64,000 nt of DNA from Voacanga thouarsii (GCA_026120185.1 JANUWF010002342.1:5394501-5458500), one strand, 5' to 3'; shown: positions 11,106 through 23,190, counted from the first letter of the stretch. Notes: generated by a model from the letters alone, not told the origin. Numbers and translations: made by a program.

Positions 11106-12469
11106 CAAGTTGAAGAAAATAAACAAAGGACTGAAAAGTCCACAAATCAAGACTTGCCAAAAGATTGGAAGTACAAAACTGTTTATCCAAAAGAACAGAT
11201 CATTGGTGATCCGAGCTGCGGAGTTAAAACTAGACGGTATTTTGTTGATAATTTTGCTCTACTTTCTAGCACTGAACCTAATTGTATTGATGCAGCCTTA
11301 CATGATGAATTTTGGATTATGGCCATGCAAGAAGAGTTGAACCAATATGAAAGAAATCAAGTTTGAAAGCTTGTCCCTAGACCACTTAACCATCCCATAA
11401 TTGGTACCAAGTGGGTTTTTGGAAATAAACTTGATGAGCATGGTATTGTTATTAGAAATAAAACCAGATTAGTTGCCCAAGAATTCAATCAAGACGAGGA
11501 CATTGATTATGATGAAACTTTTGCTCCTGTTGCTCAACCAGAATCAATAAGAATATTGCCTGCATTTGTATCTTTCAAATGTTTTATACTCTATGAAATG
11601 GATGTCAAATGTGCTTTCTTAAATGGTTTTATTGAAGAAGAAGTATATATGAAGCAACATCCTGACTTTACTCATGAACGTTTTCCAAATCATGTATTCA
11701 AACTTTCCAAAGCCCTTTATGGTTTAAAACAAGCTCCAAGAGCATGGTATGAAAGACTTAGTAATTTTCTTCTTTTAAAAAATTTTTCAAGAGGCTTAAT
11801 AGATACCACATCATTTATCAAATCTAAAAATTCAAATGATATCTTAATTATGCAAATATATATTGATGATATTATTTTTGGAGCTACTAATGATTCTTTG
11901 TACAAGAAATTTGCTAAGACAATGTAGCAAGAGTTTGAAGAGTTTGAAATGAGCATGATGGGAGAACTTAATTTCTTCCTCAGTATTCAAATAAACAAAC
12001 CAAAGATGGAATCTTCTTAAATCAAGCTAAGTATACCGAGGAACTGCTCGAAAAGTTTGGTATGAATGAAACAAAAGAAATAAGTACATATATGAGCACA
12101 TCATTAAAGCTTGAAAAAAATAAAAAAGGTAAAAAAGTGGATGAATCAAAATATAGAGTATGATCGAAAGTCTTCTTTATCTTACTGCCAGCATGCCTGA
12201 TATTATATTCTAAGTGTGTCTTTGTGCTCGATTTCAATCATGTCCAAAGGAAACTCATCTATGTGCTGTAAAACATATCCTTAGATACTTAGTTCGGACA
12301 TATGACTATGGGTTATGGTATCCCCGATCTAATTCATTTGATCTTATAGGATACACTGATACCGACTATGTCAGATGCAAAGTTGAGAGAAAAAGCACTA
12401 GTGGACATTGTCAGTTTCTTAGATACTCCCTTGTTGCTTAGTATAGCAAGAAGTAAGCTTGTGTATCTC
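11106..12469 (+). pseudogene. S1 reverse transcriptase and RNase H, first part (broken)
   Basis: RT blocks are readable from about 11150 to 12000: the KWVF motif near 11410, MDVKCAFLNG near 11598, YGLKQAPRAWY near 11720, and the catalytic YIDD at 11861-11872. After a frameshifted stretch (about 11990-12210), the RNase H linker HILRYL and a DTDY motif appear to about 12440. The RNase H is cut at 12469 by G1 and continues at 22304. Confidence 0.85.
12465..12469. other. Target-site duplication of G1 (left)
   Basis: ATCTC, identical to 22299-22303. The RNase H reading of S1 continues across the two sites when one copy is dropped. Confidence 0.9.
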
Positions 12470-13842
12470 TGATAGAGGCTAAAATCATCACTATTTTTCT
12501 AGTTATTTGAGGTTAATTTAAGATACTTTTGTTGTAATAACTAGGTATATTTATTCCTATTTGACATTTTGCTTATAGAAAGTATTTTTGATAATTTTTG
12601 GCATATTTAAATTGATTTCGAACAAAAAGGTGAATTTTCCACTATGTACATGGCACCAGTCCTGGCAAGGGGACCAGGCGCCAGGACCACTCTGCCCAGA
12701 CAGTGAAAATGAAGCAACATCTAAGGGAAAACAAAACATATCGAATGTCAGGCGAGTCGACTAGACCTGGCGCCATGTCCACTCTGCAGTAGGAAAATTC
12801 CTATGCACGAATTTGGCAATTTTCCAATGATTTTTGTATTTTTCAAATCCTACTCGGTCAAGACTTCTCAAGCAACGAATTTAGCATCAAAGAGGTCTAT
12901 AAAAGCAAGAAAAAATACAAGATAATGAGGGATTGAAGGTGAATTCAAGGAACAAATCAGAAAATCACTCATTGAATGGGGAATTCATCAAATTAAGGAG
13001 GGTTGTTCAAGAGATTTTTCAAATGAGAAGAATGAGGCTTGTCTATGAGTACTTTCTTTTACCTTTGTTTTCTTTTTCTTAAACAATTATGTGTTCAATT
13101 TTTCCATTGTAATTTGACATTGTTTCTGGGACTCATGAGTTATTGAGTTAATTTAGTCTTTTGATCAATTGATTATTGTTCTTTAATTACTTATTTTTCT
13201 TACGGAGTTGGTTGATTGATTTTTGTTATTAACTTGCTTGAAAATGAGATTGGTAATAGTTTCAATTAATTAGTTTCATATTTGTTATCTCTTAACTAAG
13301 GTTGGTTGATGATTGCTAGCATATGGATTCATTGGCTAATTTCATATTTCAAATCACCTAGAATATAATGGTTTATATGAGGATTAGTTTTAATGCATCT
13401 TTTGGATAAATTGATTGAGCCAAAATATGTTCACTAATTTAATTAGAAGATAGTGATTCCATGGATTGCAAACGAAGTGGGTCTGTTTTATATCCTTTAT
13501 GAGACTAACATAATAATTGATTATGATGTTGGCTAAGTGATTTATTGTTAAGTTTTCAAAAACCTTTGTCTAAATTACATATTTTCACATCCTTGAGTTG
13601 TACATATTTCTTTATTTTCTTTTTATGATTTTATCACATTATTAGGTCGATTAAACAATGAATGAAAATTGATTAGTGTGTAATTGTTCCTTTGAGGATC
13701 AATACTCGTTAATTTCCTATACTTTACTTGCGATGAGTATACTTGCTCGTATGTGTATTTTCGGATTAATGTTTTAATTAAAACTTAATTAATGAATGGA
13801 TTTAAATTTGATGATTTTTATATACCCAAAATTTACGCATCA
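12470..13842 (+). repeat. G1 5' LTR (1373 bp)
   Basis: TGATAGAGGCTAAAATC at the start and tttacgcatca at the end. GC-rich ggcgcc modules lie at about 12650-12790, upstream of the TATA box. The R-U5 part (about 12985-13110) is shared with the LTRs at 961 and 52290, so the two LTR groups are sister families. Confidence 0.9.
12898..12905 (+). promoter_or_regulatory. G1 LTR TATA box
   Basis: TATAAAAG, at the matching position of the 3' LTR as TATAAAAT (21221-21228). Confidence 0.65.
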
Positions 13843-13848
13843 AGTTTT

Positions 13849-13865
13849 TGGTGCCGTTGCTGGGG
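13849..13865 (+). promoter_or_regulatory. G1 primer binding site (tRNA-Asp type)
   Basis: TGGTGCCGTTGCTGGGG, six bases after the LTR end. It differs at two positions from the complement of the plant tRNA-Asp 3' end, the primer used by Athila/Tat elements. The site at 53819-53835 is the sister copy. Confidence 0.85.
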
Positions 13866-14124
13866 AACAATATCATGAAAGCTTGAATTTTGTTAATTTA
13901 ACCATATTTATATGTTTATATGTCTATATGTAAATATGTGAATATGTAGATATGTTCCTTGTATGAATAGGTGTCATATTTTGTTGTTTTGTATACTTGT
14001 AATTTAATGTACCTATATGTTTTCATTTTTCTAACTTATTTTGTAAACATGTACCTTAACTAACTAACTAACTTAATTTAGTATTGTAGTATATAACCCT
14101 AACAACTTGCTTTATGCAAAGAAG

Positions 14125-14500
14125 ATGGCCAATTGGAACATGGAACGATATCATAACATGTCTCAAGAGATGACACCTTAGCCATCCGACTCTACTACCT
14201 TGGAAGGAGTATTAGGAAAATTTACTACCCATATAACCAAATGCTTTCAAGAGATAGAAGACACATTAGGAAAATTTGAGGAAATGACTAGAAATATTAA
14301 AAAGGCAAATTTGGTTTTTAACAAATCTAGTGATAAAGTCACCATTAGGGGTGGGAACACAACATGATTCAGCTACCATTACTTTATGAAGTGGTAAGGA
14401 GCTATTCGATTCTAACACGGAACCAGTACCAACTAAAGAAGATAGGCCGAGATGAACCTTTGGAAAAACAAACTAAAAAACTAGATTTTTAACCACTAGT
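14125..14500 (+). pseudogene. G1 gag remnant
   Basis: From the ATG at 14125 about 80 codons of weakly conserved, Glu/Lys-rich sequence are readable with a stop after ~18 codons and another near 14366. Only about 1 kb separates the PBS from protease, so most of gag, including any zinc knuckle, is gone. Identity as gag rests on position only. Confidence 0.5.
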
Positions 14501-14503
14501 ACC

Positions 14504-15548
14504 TTACCCCACTCGCACACACATAGCAAGAAAAGATGAGCAATTTGATAAGTTTTTAGAAATATTTAAACAACTATACATAAACATTTCACTCAGTGAG
14601 GCTTTGATACACATGCCCAAATATGCAAAGTTCCTTAAGATCATGCTTATTAACAAAAAGAGATTGGAGGAATTATCCACTGTAGTTTTAAATGAAGAAT
14701 GCTTAGCTATCTTACAAGACCAACATACTTTGCCATGAAAAGAAAGTGATCCAGGGAGTTTTTCTATTCCTTGTCTTGTTAGTACTTTTACATTTTGTAA
14801 TGCATTAGAGAACTTAGGTGCTATCATTAATCTTTTGCCATATAAAACTTTTAAAAAACTAGGCCTGGGCGAGCTCAAGCCCACTAGGATAAATATTCAA
14901 CTTATGAATAGATCTATTAAATATCATAGGGAAATAACTGAGGATGTATTGGTTAAGGTGAATAGATTCATATTTCTAGTGAATTTTGTTATTCTTAATA
15001 TGGACGAAGATTCTAAAGTTCCTTTAATCCTAAGTCAACCTTTCCTAGCCACTGCCAAAGCATTAATTGATGTTTTTGGGGAAAAATTGGCACTTAGGGT
15101 TGAGGATGAAGAAGTCATTATAAAATCCAGAAAAGCATGCAACATCTTATTTCTTATCATGATTCTTATTTAAGGATTAATATTCTTGATGAATCTATCT
15201 TTGATTTTGTGAAGGAATCATTTGTTAAATGCTCTATGGACTTGATGGAACAAACCATTGCATATTTGGAGGATTCAAATGAAGGCCATGAGTTGGGAGA
15301 ATTTGAGGAAATTAAAAAAAGTAGTTTGGGAAGGATGAAGTCATTCATTGAGGAACTATCGTAATTGGATCTCAAAGACCTTCCCAAGCACTTAGAATAT
15401 GCATTTTTGGCTAACGGAGAAAAATTACCAGTAATCATAGCAAAAGACCTCACTTGTGACCAAAAAACCAAATTGGTAAGTTTATTGGAAAAATAAAGGG
15501 AGTGATGGAATGGAAAATCACGAACATTAAGGGAATTAGTCCCTTTTT
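14504..15548 (+). pseudogene. G1 protease and linker (broken)
   Basis: The pre-protease stretch (DEQFDKFLEIFKQL near 14530) leads into the retropepsin fold at about 14745-15120 (GSFSIPC, then FLATAKALIDV near 15045). The active-site position reads ALENLGAI near 14805-14830: the catalytic Asp of the family is Asn here. One stop (near 14739) and one frameshift (near 15140-15170) interrupt the frame. The linker (LPKHLEYAFL near 15380) leads to RT. The Athila assignment comes from this arrangement. Confidence 0.85.
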
Positions 15549-17036
15549 TTGCACTCACAAAATTTTGTTAGAAGAAGAGCAGCCAAACCCATTGTGCAAC
15601 CCCAATATAGGATGAACCCAAATATGAATAATGTGGTAAAAGATGAAGTGATTAAACTCTTCGATTTTGGCATCATTTATCCTATTTCTGATAATATTTG
15701 GGTGAGCCCAACACAAGTGGTACCAAAGAAGGGAGGAATGACTGTGTGCCCAAATGAAAAAAATGAGTTGATTCCAATGAGATTAGTAACTGGTTGGAGG
15801 TTGTGCATTGATTATAGGAAGCTAAATAAGGCAACTAAGCAAGACCATTTTCCTCTCATTTTCATTGATCAAATGCTAGAAAGATTAGCCGAACATGAGT
15901 TTTATTGCTTCTTAGATGATTTTTTTGGTTACTTTCAAATTCCCATAGCACCGAAAGATCAAGAGAAGACCACATTTCCATGCCCATTTGGTACTTTTGC
16001 ATATCAACGTATGCCTTTTAGTCTTTGCAATAGTCCCGAAACTTTTCAAAGATGTGTTATGTCTATTTTCGAAAGACTTGTGGGAGACATCAAGGAGGTA
16101 TTTATGGATGATTTTTCTATTTTTTGTGATTCTTTTAACTTATGTTTGGCCAATTTAGAAAAGCTGCTTCAAAGGTGTAAAGAGACCAATCTCATACTTA
16201 ATTAGAAAAAATGCCATTTCATGGTGTAAGAAGGTAAAGTATTAGGACACAAGATTTTACAGAAAGGTATCGAGGTTGATAGGGTAAAAATTGAGGCGAT
16301 TGAGAAACTTCCACCTCCCACTTCCGTGAAGGCTATTCGAAACTTTCTTGGTCATACAGATTTTTATAGGAGGTTTATCTTAGATTTCTCAAAAATTTCT
16401 AAACCTCTTACTTCTTTGCTTGAAAAAGATGTTTTTTATTTTGATGAAAAATGTCTCAAGGATTTCAATGTGCTTAAAAAGAAATTGATAAATTCTCCAA
16501 TTTTAATTACACCAGATTAGTCTCTTCCTTTTGAATTAATATGTGATGCAAGTAATTACGTAATAGGCGTGGTGCTTGAACAAAGGAGGAATAAGCATTT
16601 TCAACTAATCTACTATGCAAGCAAAACTCTTACGGCAGCATAAGAGAATTACACCACAATGCAAAAATAATTGCTTGCAATAGTATTTGCTTTTGATAAA
16701 TTTCATTTTTATCTTATTTTGTCCAAAGTCATTGTGTATACAGATATTTCTGCCCTTAAATACCAATTAACTAAGCATGATTCTAAATCAAGATTGATAA
16801 GATGGATTTTATTCTTGTAGGAATTTGACTTGGAAATTAGGGATAAAAAGGGAGCAAAAAATTTTGTTGCGGATCACTTATCTAGGTTGGAAAGCCCCAA
16901 CCTAGAACCATTGGCTGAAAGAGACATCAATGACACCTTCCCAAATGAACACCTCTTACTCGTTGATGGTGAGATCTCTAAAACACCTTGGTGTGCAGAT
17001 TTTGCTAACTACTTGGTTGCATGAATTATTCCACAA
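15549..17036 (+). pseudogene. G1 reverse transcriptase and RNase H (stops)
   Basis: RT is unusually readable: 218 codons to the first stop at 16203-16205. It carries PKKGGMT near 15727, CIDYRKLNKAT near 15804, LDDFFGYFQI near 15912 and the catalytic FMDD at 16101-16112. Further in-frame stops are at 16227-16229, 16518-16520, near 16641 and 16668, and at 16818-16820. RNase H motifs are CDASNYVIGVVL near 16540, VYTDISAL near 16735 and ADHLSRLE near 16871. Several stops sit at Trp or Gln positions and look like C-to-T or G-to-A changes. It is cut at 17041 by a solo LTR. Confidence 0.9.
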
Positions 17037-17041
17037 GATTT
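17037..17041. other. Target-site duplication of the solo LTR (left)
   Basis: GATTT here and AATTT at 18245-18249 (one mismatch). Dropping the LTR and one copy gives a continuous G1 reading across the site (residues PQDF then TTKQ). Confidence 0.75.
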
Positions 17042-18244
17042 TGAAAAACCTTAGGGGGGAGGGGGGTGAATAAGGTTTTTGACAAACTAAAAATTTTCAA
17101 GTTGTCTGATATACAGAATAATGATGATCTTTAAGTTTCTTAGATTAACTTTATGACAACAAAGAAAGCAATCTAAGAACATCTTGAAAACTATCCAGAT
17201 TCAGACTAAAGAAGATATATAATGCAGTTAATGTTGTAAGCTAAAAAATGAGACACAGAATGTATAGTGGTTCAATCTATCAAGATCTACGTCCACTACC
17301 TTAAGCTCACACTTAAGGATTTTTAATCAGATTTCATTTACTCAACTTAATGAAATTAAACTGTACCAAATATAAGAGAGGATCACTACACTTGGTTTTC
17401 CAAAACCTCTCAACTAAATAATTAAATCAAGGTTCACCCTAAGTGAGTTTTACACCATAACCTTGTAATACAAAAGAGATTAAGTATCAATGGAATAGTA
17501 AAAGCTCACTTGTTTGAGCAGATATTCACTAAGGTACAAAGCACAAACGATTTAACCTTTTAGACACAAAATGAATTCACTTTGAAGTACTTGATAAAAG
17601 AAGATTTTTATATTCTATTGAGTAATAGTATTTCTTAGAAGAATGTCACAAAAATCTTGTGTCTAATCTTATTTAGAGACTTTTTATAGAGCCATAAAAT
17701 GAAGTACCAACGGTTATAAAACGACTATAATTTTTCTATTAAATTTACCCGTGTTTTGGACTCATATTTCAGATAACGATGCATCCAAAAGGTAAGTTTA
17801 AAATGACATTTTTTCAGTAGAAACAATTCAATACTGTTTACAGGATTTTGGACAAATCATTTGGATGCAGAACCATCCAAACTACTTAATTCAAAATTCT
17901 GAGAATTTCAAAACTTTGAAATCATTTTCTTTGTGTGCTTCAAGGTAGAAATCAATTGAATCAAAAGGTAAAGAGAAATAGGAATTAACAAGAAATACCT
18001 TAATAACACTTCCTAGTCTAAAGTTCTTCTACAAGGACTTCTTGGTATACAACCTCATAAGCTTGAACTTCATTGTGATCACCCATACTTGAATTTCGTT
18101 GCTCAAGAGTTTCCTAACAATCTTATTTGAATGCCTTAGCAGAACTGAGGTCAAACATATTCTATCATATATAGATTACACATGTTAGTTCACATCAATA
18201 TTTATCATAAGTTAAAACATAAGAGAAAACCCTTAGGGCTAACA
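17042..18244 (-). repeat. Inverted solo LTR of the S1 family, inside G1
   Basis: On the minus strand it starts TGTTAGCCCTAAGGG at 18244 and follows the S1 LTR (for example the tatgataaatattgatgtg block), ending at 17042 after the C-rich block that also closes the S1 LTR. No internal region or second LTR is present, so LTR-LTR recombination probably removed the rest. It is opposite in orientation to S1, the element three layers out. The first ~20 codons of the apparent ORF at 18182 belong to it and are not pol. Confidence 0.88.
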
Positions 18245-19459
18245 AATTTCACTACAAAACAAAAGAAGAAATTCCTCTCCAAAGATCCCTACTTATTTCA
18301 GTGTTGTGCAAATCAAATCATTCGTAGATGTGTGGATTTCGTGGAAAGTGCAAACATCTTGAAACATTGTCATCAAGGACCTGTGGGAGGCCACTACCAA
18401 ACCAACAACATCGCAAGAAAAGTGTTTGAGTTCGGATTTTACTGGCCAACACTTTTTAAGTACTCTCACAAGTTTGTTCAAAATTGTGATAGGTGTCAAC
18501 GTGTAGGTAACATTTCTAATTCTAATGGGGTGCCACTGCAAATTTTTCAAGCTTGTGAAATTTTTTATTGTTGGGAAATTGATTTCATGGGTCCTTTTCC
18601 TAATTTTTTGGGTAACAAATACATCTTGGTTGCAGTTGAGTATGTATCTAAGTGGGTTGAGGCACAAGCCTTGCCTACTAATGATGTTCAGGTTGTAGTT
18701 AAATTTATTAAAAATTTTTTTACCCATTTTGGTGTACTCAAGGTACTCAATAGTGATAGGGAAATCCACTTTTGTAATACCCAATTGGAAAAAGTTCTCA
18801 AATATTTCGGGGTTACTCATAAGTTTGCTACTCTTTATCACCCCCAAACAAGTGGCCGAGTTGAGGTGGTTAATAAAGAATTAAAAAGAATTTTGAAAAA
18901 AGTGGTTAATTATATGAGAAAGAATTGGTGTTTGAAGCTAGATGATACACTTTAGGCCTATAAGACTACTTTCAAAACTCCCATTGGTACTACCCCGTAT
19001 CAACTAATATATGGAGAATCTTGTTATTTACCTATAGAAGTTGAACACAAAGCTTATTGGGCTTTCAAAATTTTTAACATTGATCTTGAACTTGCTGGGC
19101 AATATAGGTTACTCTATTTGAATGAATTGGACGAATTGTGTATGGCTGCATATGATAATTCTCTACTTTACAAAAAGTAGGTAAAACGGTGGCATGATTA
19201 ATATATTGTTCAATCCTGAGAGTTTAAAGAAGGTGATCAAATGTTATTGTTTAATTCTTACTTGTGACTCTTTTCAGGTAAGTTGAAATCAAGATGATCG
19301 GGGTCGTATGTAGTAACTAAGGTTTTTCCTTTTGCTACTCTTGAAGTCTTGCACCTGGATAACGGTACTTTCAAAGTGAATGAAAATAGGGTGAAGCATT
19401 ATTTTAGACGGACTTTTGACACCTTGGATCATGTGGATATTTTTCTCTACGATCCTTAA
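18245..19459 (+). pseudogene. G1 integrase and C-terminus (stops)
   Basis: The reading resumes after the solo LTR. The HHCC zinc domain is readable: ILKHCHQGPVGGHY near 18357 and NCDRCQRVGN near 18485. Core: EIDFMGPFP (first Asp) near 18577, NSDREIHFCN (second Asp) near 18750, SGRVEVVNKEL (Glu) near 18850. A stop at 18953-18955 and several later ones (near 19180, 19198, 19265, 19295) interrupt the C-terminal part, which ends near 19459 with the KHYFRR motif. Role: insertion of the DNA copy. Confidence 0.88.
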
Positions 19460-20792
19460 TTTTTCTTCCAGATTTCTTTTCAATTCTTGTCATTTTTTTT
19501 TTGTTTTTCCTTTAATTGCTAGCTTTTCCTTATCTTTTTCTAGATTTATATTTCTTGTTTTTGTTTCTTTTGATGTTAGGTACTCTCGTGACTTCTCTAA
19601 TGACTACTCCTTGTGGTGGATTTACACTTGTTGGATCTACCGTGTCATGCAACTATTTTCTTATCTTCATTCTTCCTCTTAATTTATTTTGTTCTTCTTG
19701 GCTTTGCTTTCATTGATGTATCTTTGGCTATTAAGGACAATGTCCTGTTTAAGTGCGGGGGGAGAGCTTGGGTATTGAAGATATTTTCCATATCATTTTT
19801 GTGTGAATTTTTTTCTTCTTCAAACTTTCATTCTTTAACAAGGGTGTAATTCTTTTTCTTACTTGGATATGAATTTTTGTCATTCATTTGGTGGATTTTT
19901 ATGAACTGTTTTTAGGATAGGATATTTTTCAAGACTTGAGAATTTTAATTAATTTTGTTTATGTATTGGTGTTTGAATATTATTTGACTCATTTAGTTTG
20001 AATATGGAGGATATGATGAATGTGGAAAAGTTTATTGGCTAACTCTAGTACTATGGATTTAAACTCTGCTTAGTTTTGAGTTGTGATAAGGAATGTGAGT
20101 TGATAAAATTTCTTTAAGTGGAAAATTGTGAAACATTTTTGTGAGTTGAAGAATTGAAAAAATGAGTTGATTGTTGTTTCCTCTTTAAAAATAAGAAAGT
20201 ATTGTTTTTGCTTGGTTATGGTGGCCAATACAAATAGTGAAGAAAAATCTACTTTCTTAAGGCTATGAATTCTCGAAAGCAAAAGAGAAAAGAGAGGTTG
20301 AAAATGAGTGATGACTAAAAGGGGGCCAATATGGTGTGTGAAGAGAAATCCATGCACTTGAGGCTATTAATTCGCTAAGTTATCGAAAAAAAATTAAGTG
20401 ATTTTTTTTTTGGAATGTTTTTCTTACATTATAACTTGAGATGTGCAATTTTTAGATTTATAATGCTTGAGTTGGTAGATAGCTTGACTTGTATAATTCA
20501 TGTTATCTATATTTTTACTTAAAGGGTGAAATAATTTTCTTAGACTAAGATATGCACTTGGTTTATTTGACTTCAAGTGTTTTGTGATGTCTTGTCAAAT
20601 GTTTCAAAGTTTGAATTGTTTTCAAAGGATTTGTTAAATGGCAAGAGTTTTATTTAAAGTTCGAATGGAAGTTATAATCCTTACTATATTTCAAAATGTT
20701 TGGAAGAGTAAAGGATGGTGTTTTCCTTGATGATTTTCTTGGCTTAAGTGTTTTTTGCTTGAGGACAAGCAAAAGTTCAAGTGTGGAGGAAT
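19460..20792 (+). other. G1 3' non-coding internal region
   Basis: 1.3 kb between pol and the 3' LTR with T-rich and GA-rich parts and no conserved frame; short frames here are accidental. At 19733-19762 it carries a polypurine-like block (aaggacaatgtcctgtttaa then gtgcggggggag) resembling the blocks at 50556 and 50784 in the sister family. The true polypurine tract is at 20761-20792. Confidence 0.8.
20761..20792 (+). promoter_or_regulatory. G1 polypurine tract
   Basis: gaggacaagc ... aagtgtggaggaat directly before the 3' LTR start TGATAGGGGC. Confidence 0.8.
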
Positions 20793-22298
20793 TGATAGGG
20801 GCTCAAATCATCTCTATTTTCCTAGTTATTTGAGGTTAATTTAAGATACTTCTGTTGTAATAACTAGGCATAATCCTTCTTATTTGATATTTTTCTTGTA
20901 AAAAGTATTTTTGATAATTTTGTACAGATTTAAGTTGACTTTGAGCAAAAAGGTGACGTTTCCAGCATGCACTTGGCGCCACTCCTGCAAAGGCACTAGG
21001 TGCCAGGTCCACCCAGCCCAATCAGTGAAAACAAAGCAACCTTTAAGGGAAAAACAGAACACACCTGGTGCTAGGTGGGTCGACTGGATCCGGCACCAGG
21101 TCCGCTCTGGAGTGGCGAAAATCTTATGCATGAATTTGGCAATTTTCTAATGATTTTGGTATTTTTAGAATCCTACTTGGCCAAAACTTCTTAAGCAATG
21201 AATTTAGCATCAAAGAGGCCTATAAAATCAAGAAAAAAGACAAGAGAAGGGGGGATTTAAGGTGAATTCAAGAAGCAAATCAGAAAATCACTCATTGAAG
21301 GAGAAATTCATTAAATTAAGAAGGGTTGTTCAAGAGAGTTTTCAAAGGAGAAGAAAGAGGCTTGTCTATGAGTACTTTCTTTTACCTTTTTTTTTTCTTT
21401 TTCTTAAATAATTATGTATTCAATATTTTCATTGTAATTTGACATTATTTCTGGAATTCATGACTTATTGAGTTAATTTAGTCTTTTGATCAATTGATTA
21501 TTGTTCTTGGTATTTGATTGCTTGTTTTTCTTACGGAGTTGGTTGATTGATTTTTGTTATTAACTTGCTTGAAAGGGGGGGTTAGTAATGACTTCAATTA
21601 ATTAATTTCATATTTGTTATCTCTTAACTTGCTTGAAAAATAGATTAATTGTCTACAACATAGGTAATCATGACTTTAATTAATTAATTTCATATTTGTT
21701 ATCTCTTAACTTGCTTGAAAAATGGATTAATTATCTACAACATAGGTAATCAAATGTTGGTTGATGATTGCTAGAATATGGATTCATTGACTAATTTCAT
21801 GTTTTAAATCACCTAGAATATAAGGTTTTATATAAGGATTGATTTTAATGCATCTTTTGGATAAATTAGTTGAGACAGAATATATTCACTAATTTAATTA
21901 GAAGATAGTGATTCCATAAATTGCAAACAAAGTGGGTCTATTTTATATCCTTCATGAGACCAAGATAATAATTGGTTGTAATATTAGCTAAGTGATTCAT
22001 TGTCATGTTTTCAAAAGCCTTTGTCTAAATTTCATATTTTCACATCATTGTGTTGTACATATTTCTTTATTTTTCGTTTTATGATTTTATCACTTTAATA
22101 GGTAGGTGAAACAATGAATGACAAGTTACTAGTTTGTACTTGTTCCATTGAGGATCGATACTCGTTAATTCCCTATACTATACTTGCGATGAGTATACTT
22201 TCTCGTATGTGTATTTTAAGATTAATGTTTTAATTAAAAATTGACTAAAGGAAGGATTTAAATTTGATGATTTTTATACACAAAAAATTTACGCAACA
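20793..22298 (+). repeat. G1 3' LTR (1506 bp)
   Basis: Pairs with 12470-13842. It is longer, mainly through an 82-bp tandem duplication at 21589-21752. GC-rich ggcgcc modules lie at about 20970-21115 and the TATA box at 21221-21228. It ends tttacgcaaca, followed by ATCTC. Confidence 0.9.
21589..21752 (+). repeat. 82-bp tandem duplication within G1 3' LTR
   Basis: Units 21589-21670 and 21671-21752 share tgacttcaattaattaattt type starts and end aacataggtaatca. The 5' LTR has only one, shortened version near 13255-13320, so this arose after insertion. Confidence 0.85.
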
Positions 22299-22303
22299 AT
22301 CTC

Positions 22304-22740
22304 TCTTAACAACTAAAGCAGAATACATTGCTGCAAGGAGCTGTTGTGCACAAATTTTGTGGATGAAAAACACATTACTTGACTTTGGTTTAACTTTTAA
22401 TTGCATAAAAAAAACACATTGCTTGACTTTAGTTTAAATTTTAATTGCGTACCTATCCTATGTGATAATACTAGTGCGATCAATCTTACCAACAATCCTA
22501 TCTAGCATCTAGAACTAAGCACATTAAAATTAAGCATTATTTTAAATAGAGATCATATGATTAAGCGTGATGTGTATGTAGAATATATTCCAACTGATAA
22601 ACAGCTCACATATATTTTCACTAAACTTATGGCTAAAGATAGATGTAATCATCTGTGAAGAGGTTTGTGAATTACCAAAATTATGTAACTAACAATTTTG
22701 CCAATGATTTATTTGTTCATTTTTGTAGAACTTCTGATGA
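22304..22740 (+). pseudogene. S1 RNase H, second part (broken)
   Basis: Continues the reading cut at 12469: SLSTTKAEYIAARSCCAQIL appears directly after the duplication. Frame is lost near 22400, where a 44-bp block (22367-22448) is tandemly repeated. Later fragments to about 22740 still resemble the C-terminal RNase H, but with many stops. Confidence 0.85.
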
Positions 22741-23190
22741 TGCGCGCTTTCAAATGGTGATTTTAGATGTAATATCTAAGAAACATGAATCTAAAATCCA
22801 CTCGATAAGATATCTCTCGATCAGTTTTTGGACGAATAAATTTAGACTTAGTTTGAGTCCAAACTAGCAGCAGCCCAGAATCATGTAAAGCCCACATGTT
22901 TCTTAGAATTTAGATGAAAGAGCATCTGAGTCCAGAACCCACCTTTTGAATTTTCAAAATGTCCGTGCTTTTAAAAAAGACCTACTATATCACTGATCAA
23001 ATCTTTGTTAAGGGTACTTGATTTACTTATCTATTCAAATACCTAGGAAATCTATAAAAAAAGGGGGGGGGGCTACTTTTCTCTCTCCTTGAAATCTAAA
23101 ACCGCCATTGATCTTGCTACTTCTCTCTCACTGCGTATCTTCATCCTCTCTACTGAAACAAAAATATTTCATCTTCTTCTCGCTACTGCC

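Larger units (their letters stand above)
12470..22298 (+). mobile_element. Athila-like Ty3-gypsy element G1, inside S1
   Basis: A complete-ended element: LTRs 12470-13842 and 20793-22298, TSD ATCTC, tRNA-Asp type PBS, a remnant gag, protease, RT, RNase H and integrase in Ty3 order, a 1.3 kb 3' non-coding region and a polypurine tract. Protein motifs match the Athila group. By eye the first ~130 bases of the two LTRs differ at about 13 positions, so the insertion is not recent. An inverted S1-family solo LTR (17042-18244) interrupts the pol. Gag is far shorter than usual for the group, implying a large internal deletion. Confidence 0.92.

Noticed and set aside
12640..12790. GGCGCC hexamers of Athila-like LTRs as an RNA dimer signal at the 5' end
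   Set aside because: They lie upstream of the TATA box, so they would not be in the 5' leader of the transcript; only the C2 leader patch stays possible.
18182..18244. N-terminal part of the 257-codon ORF as pol
   Set aside because: It belongs to the inverted solo LTR; pol resumes at 18245.
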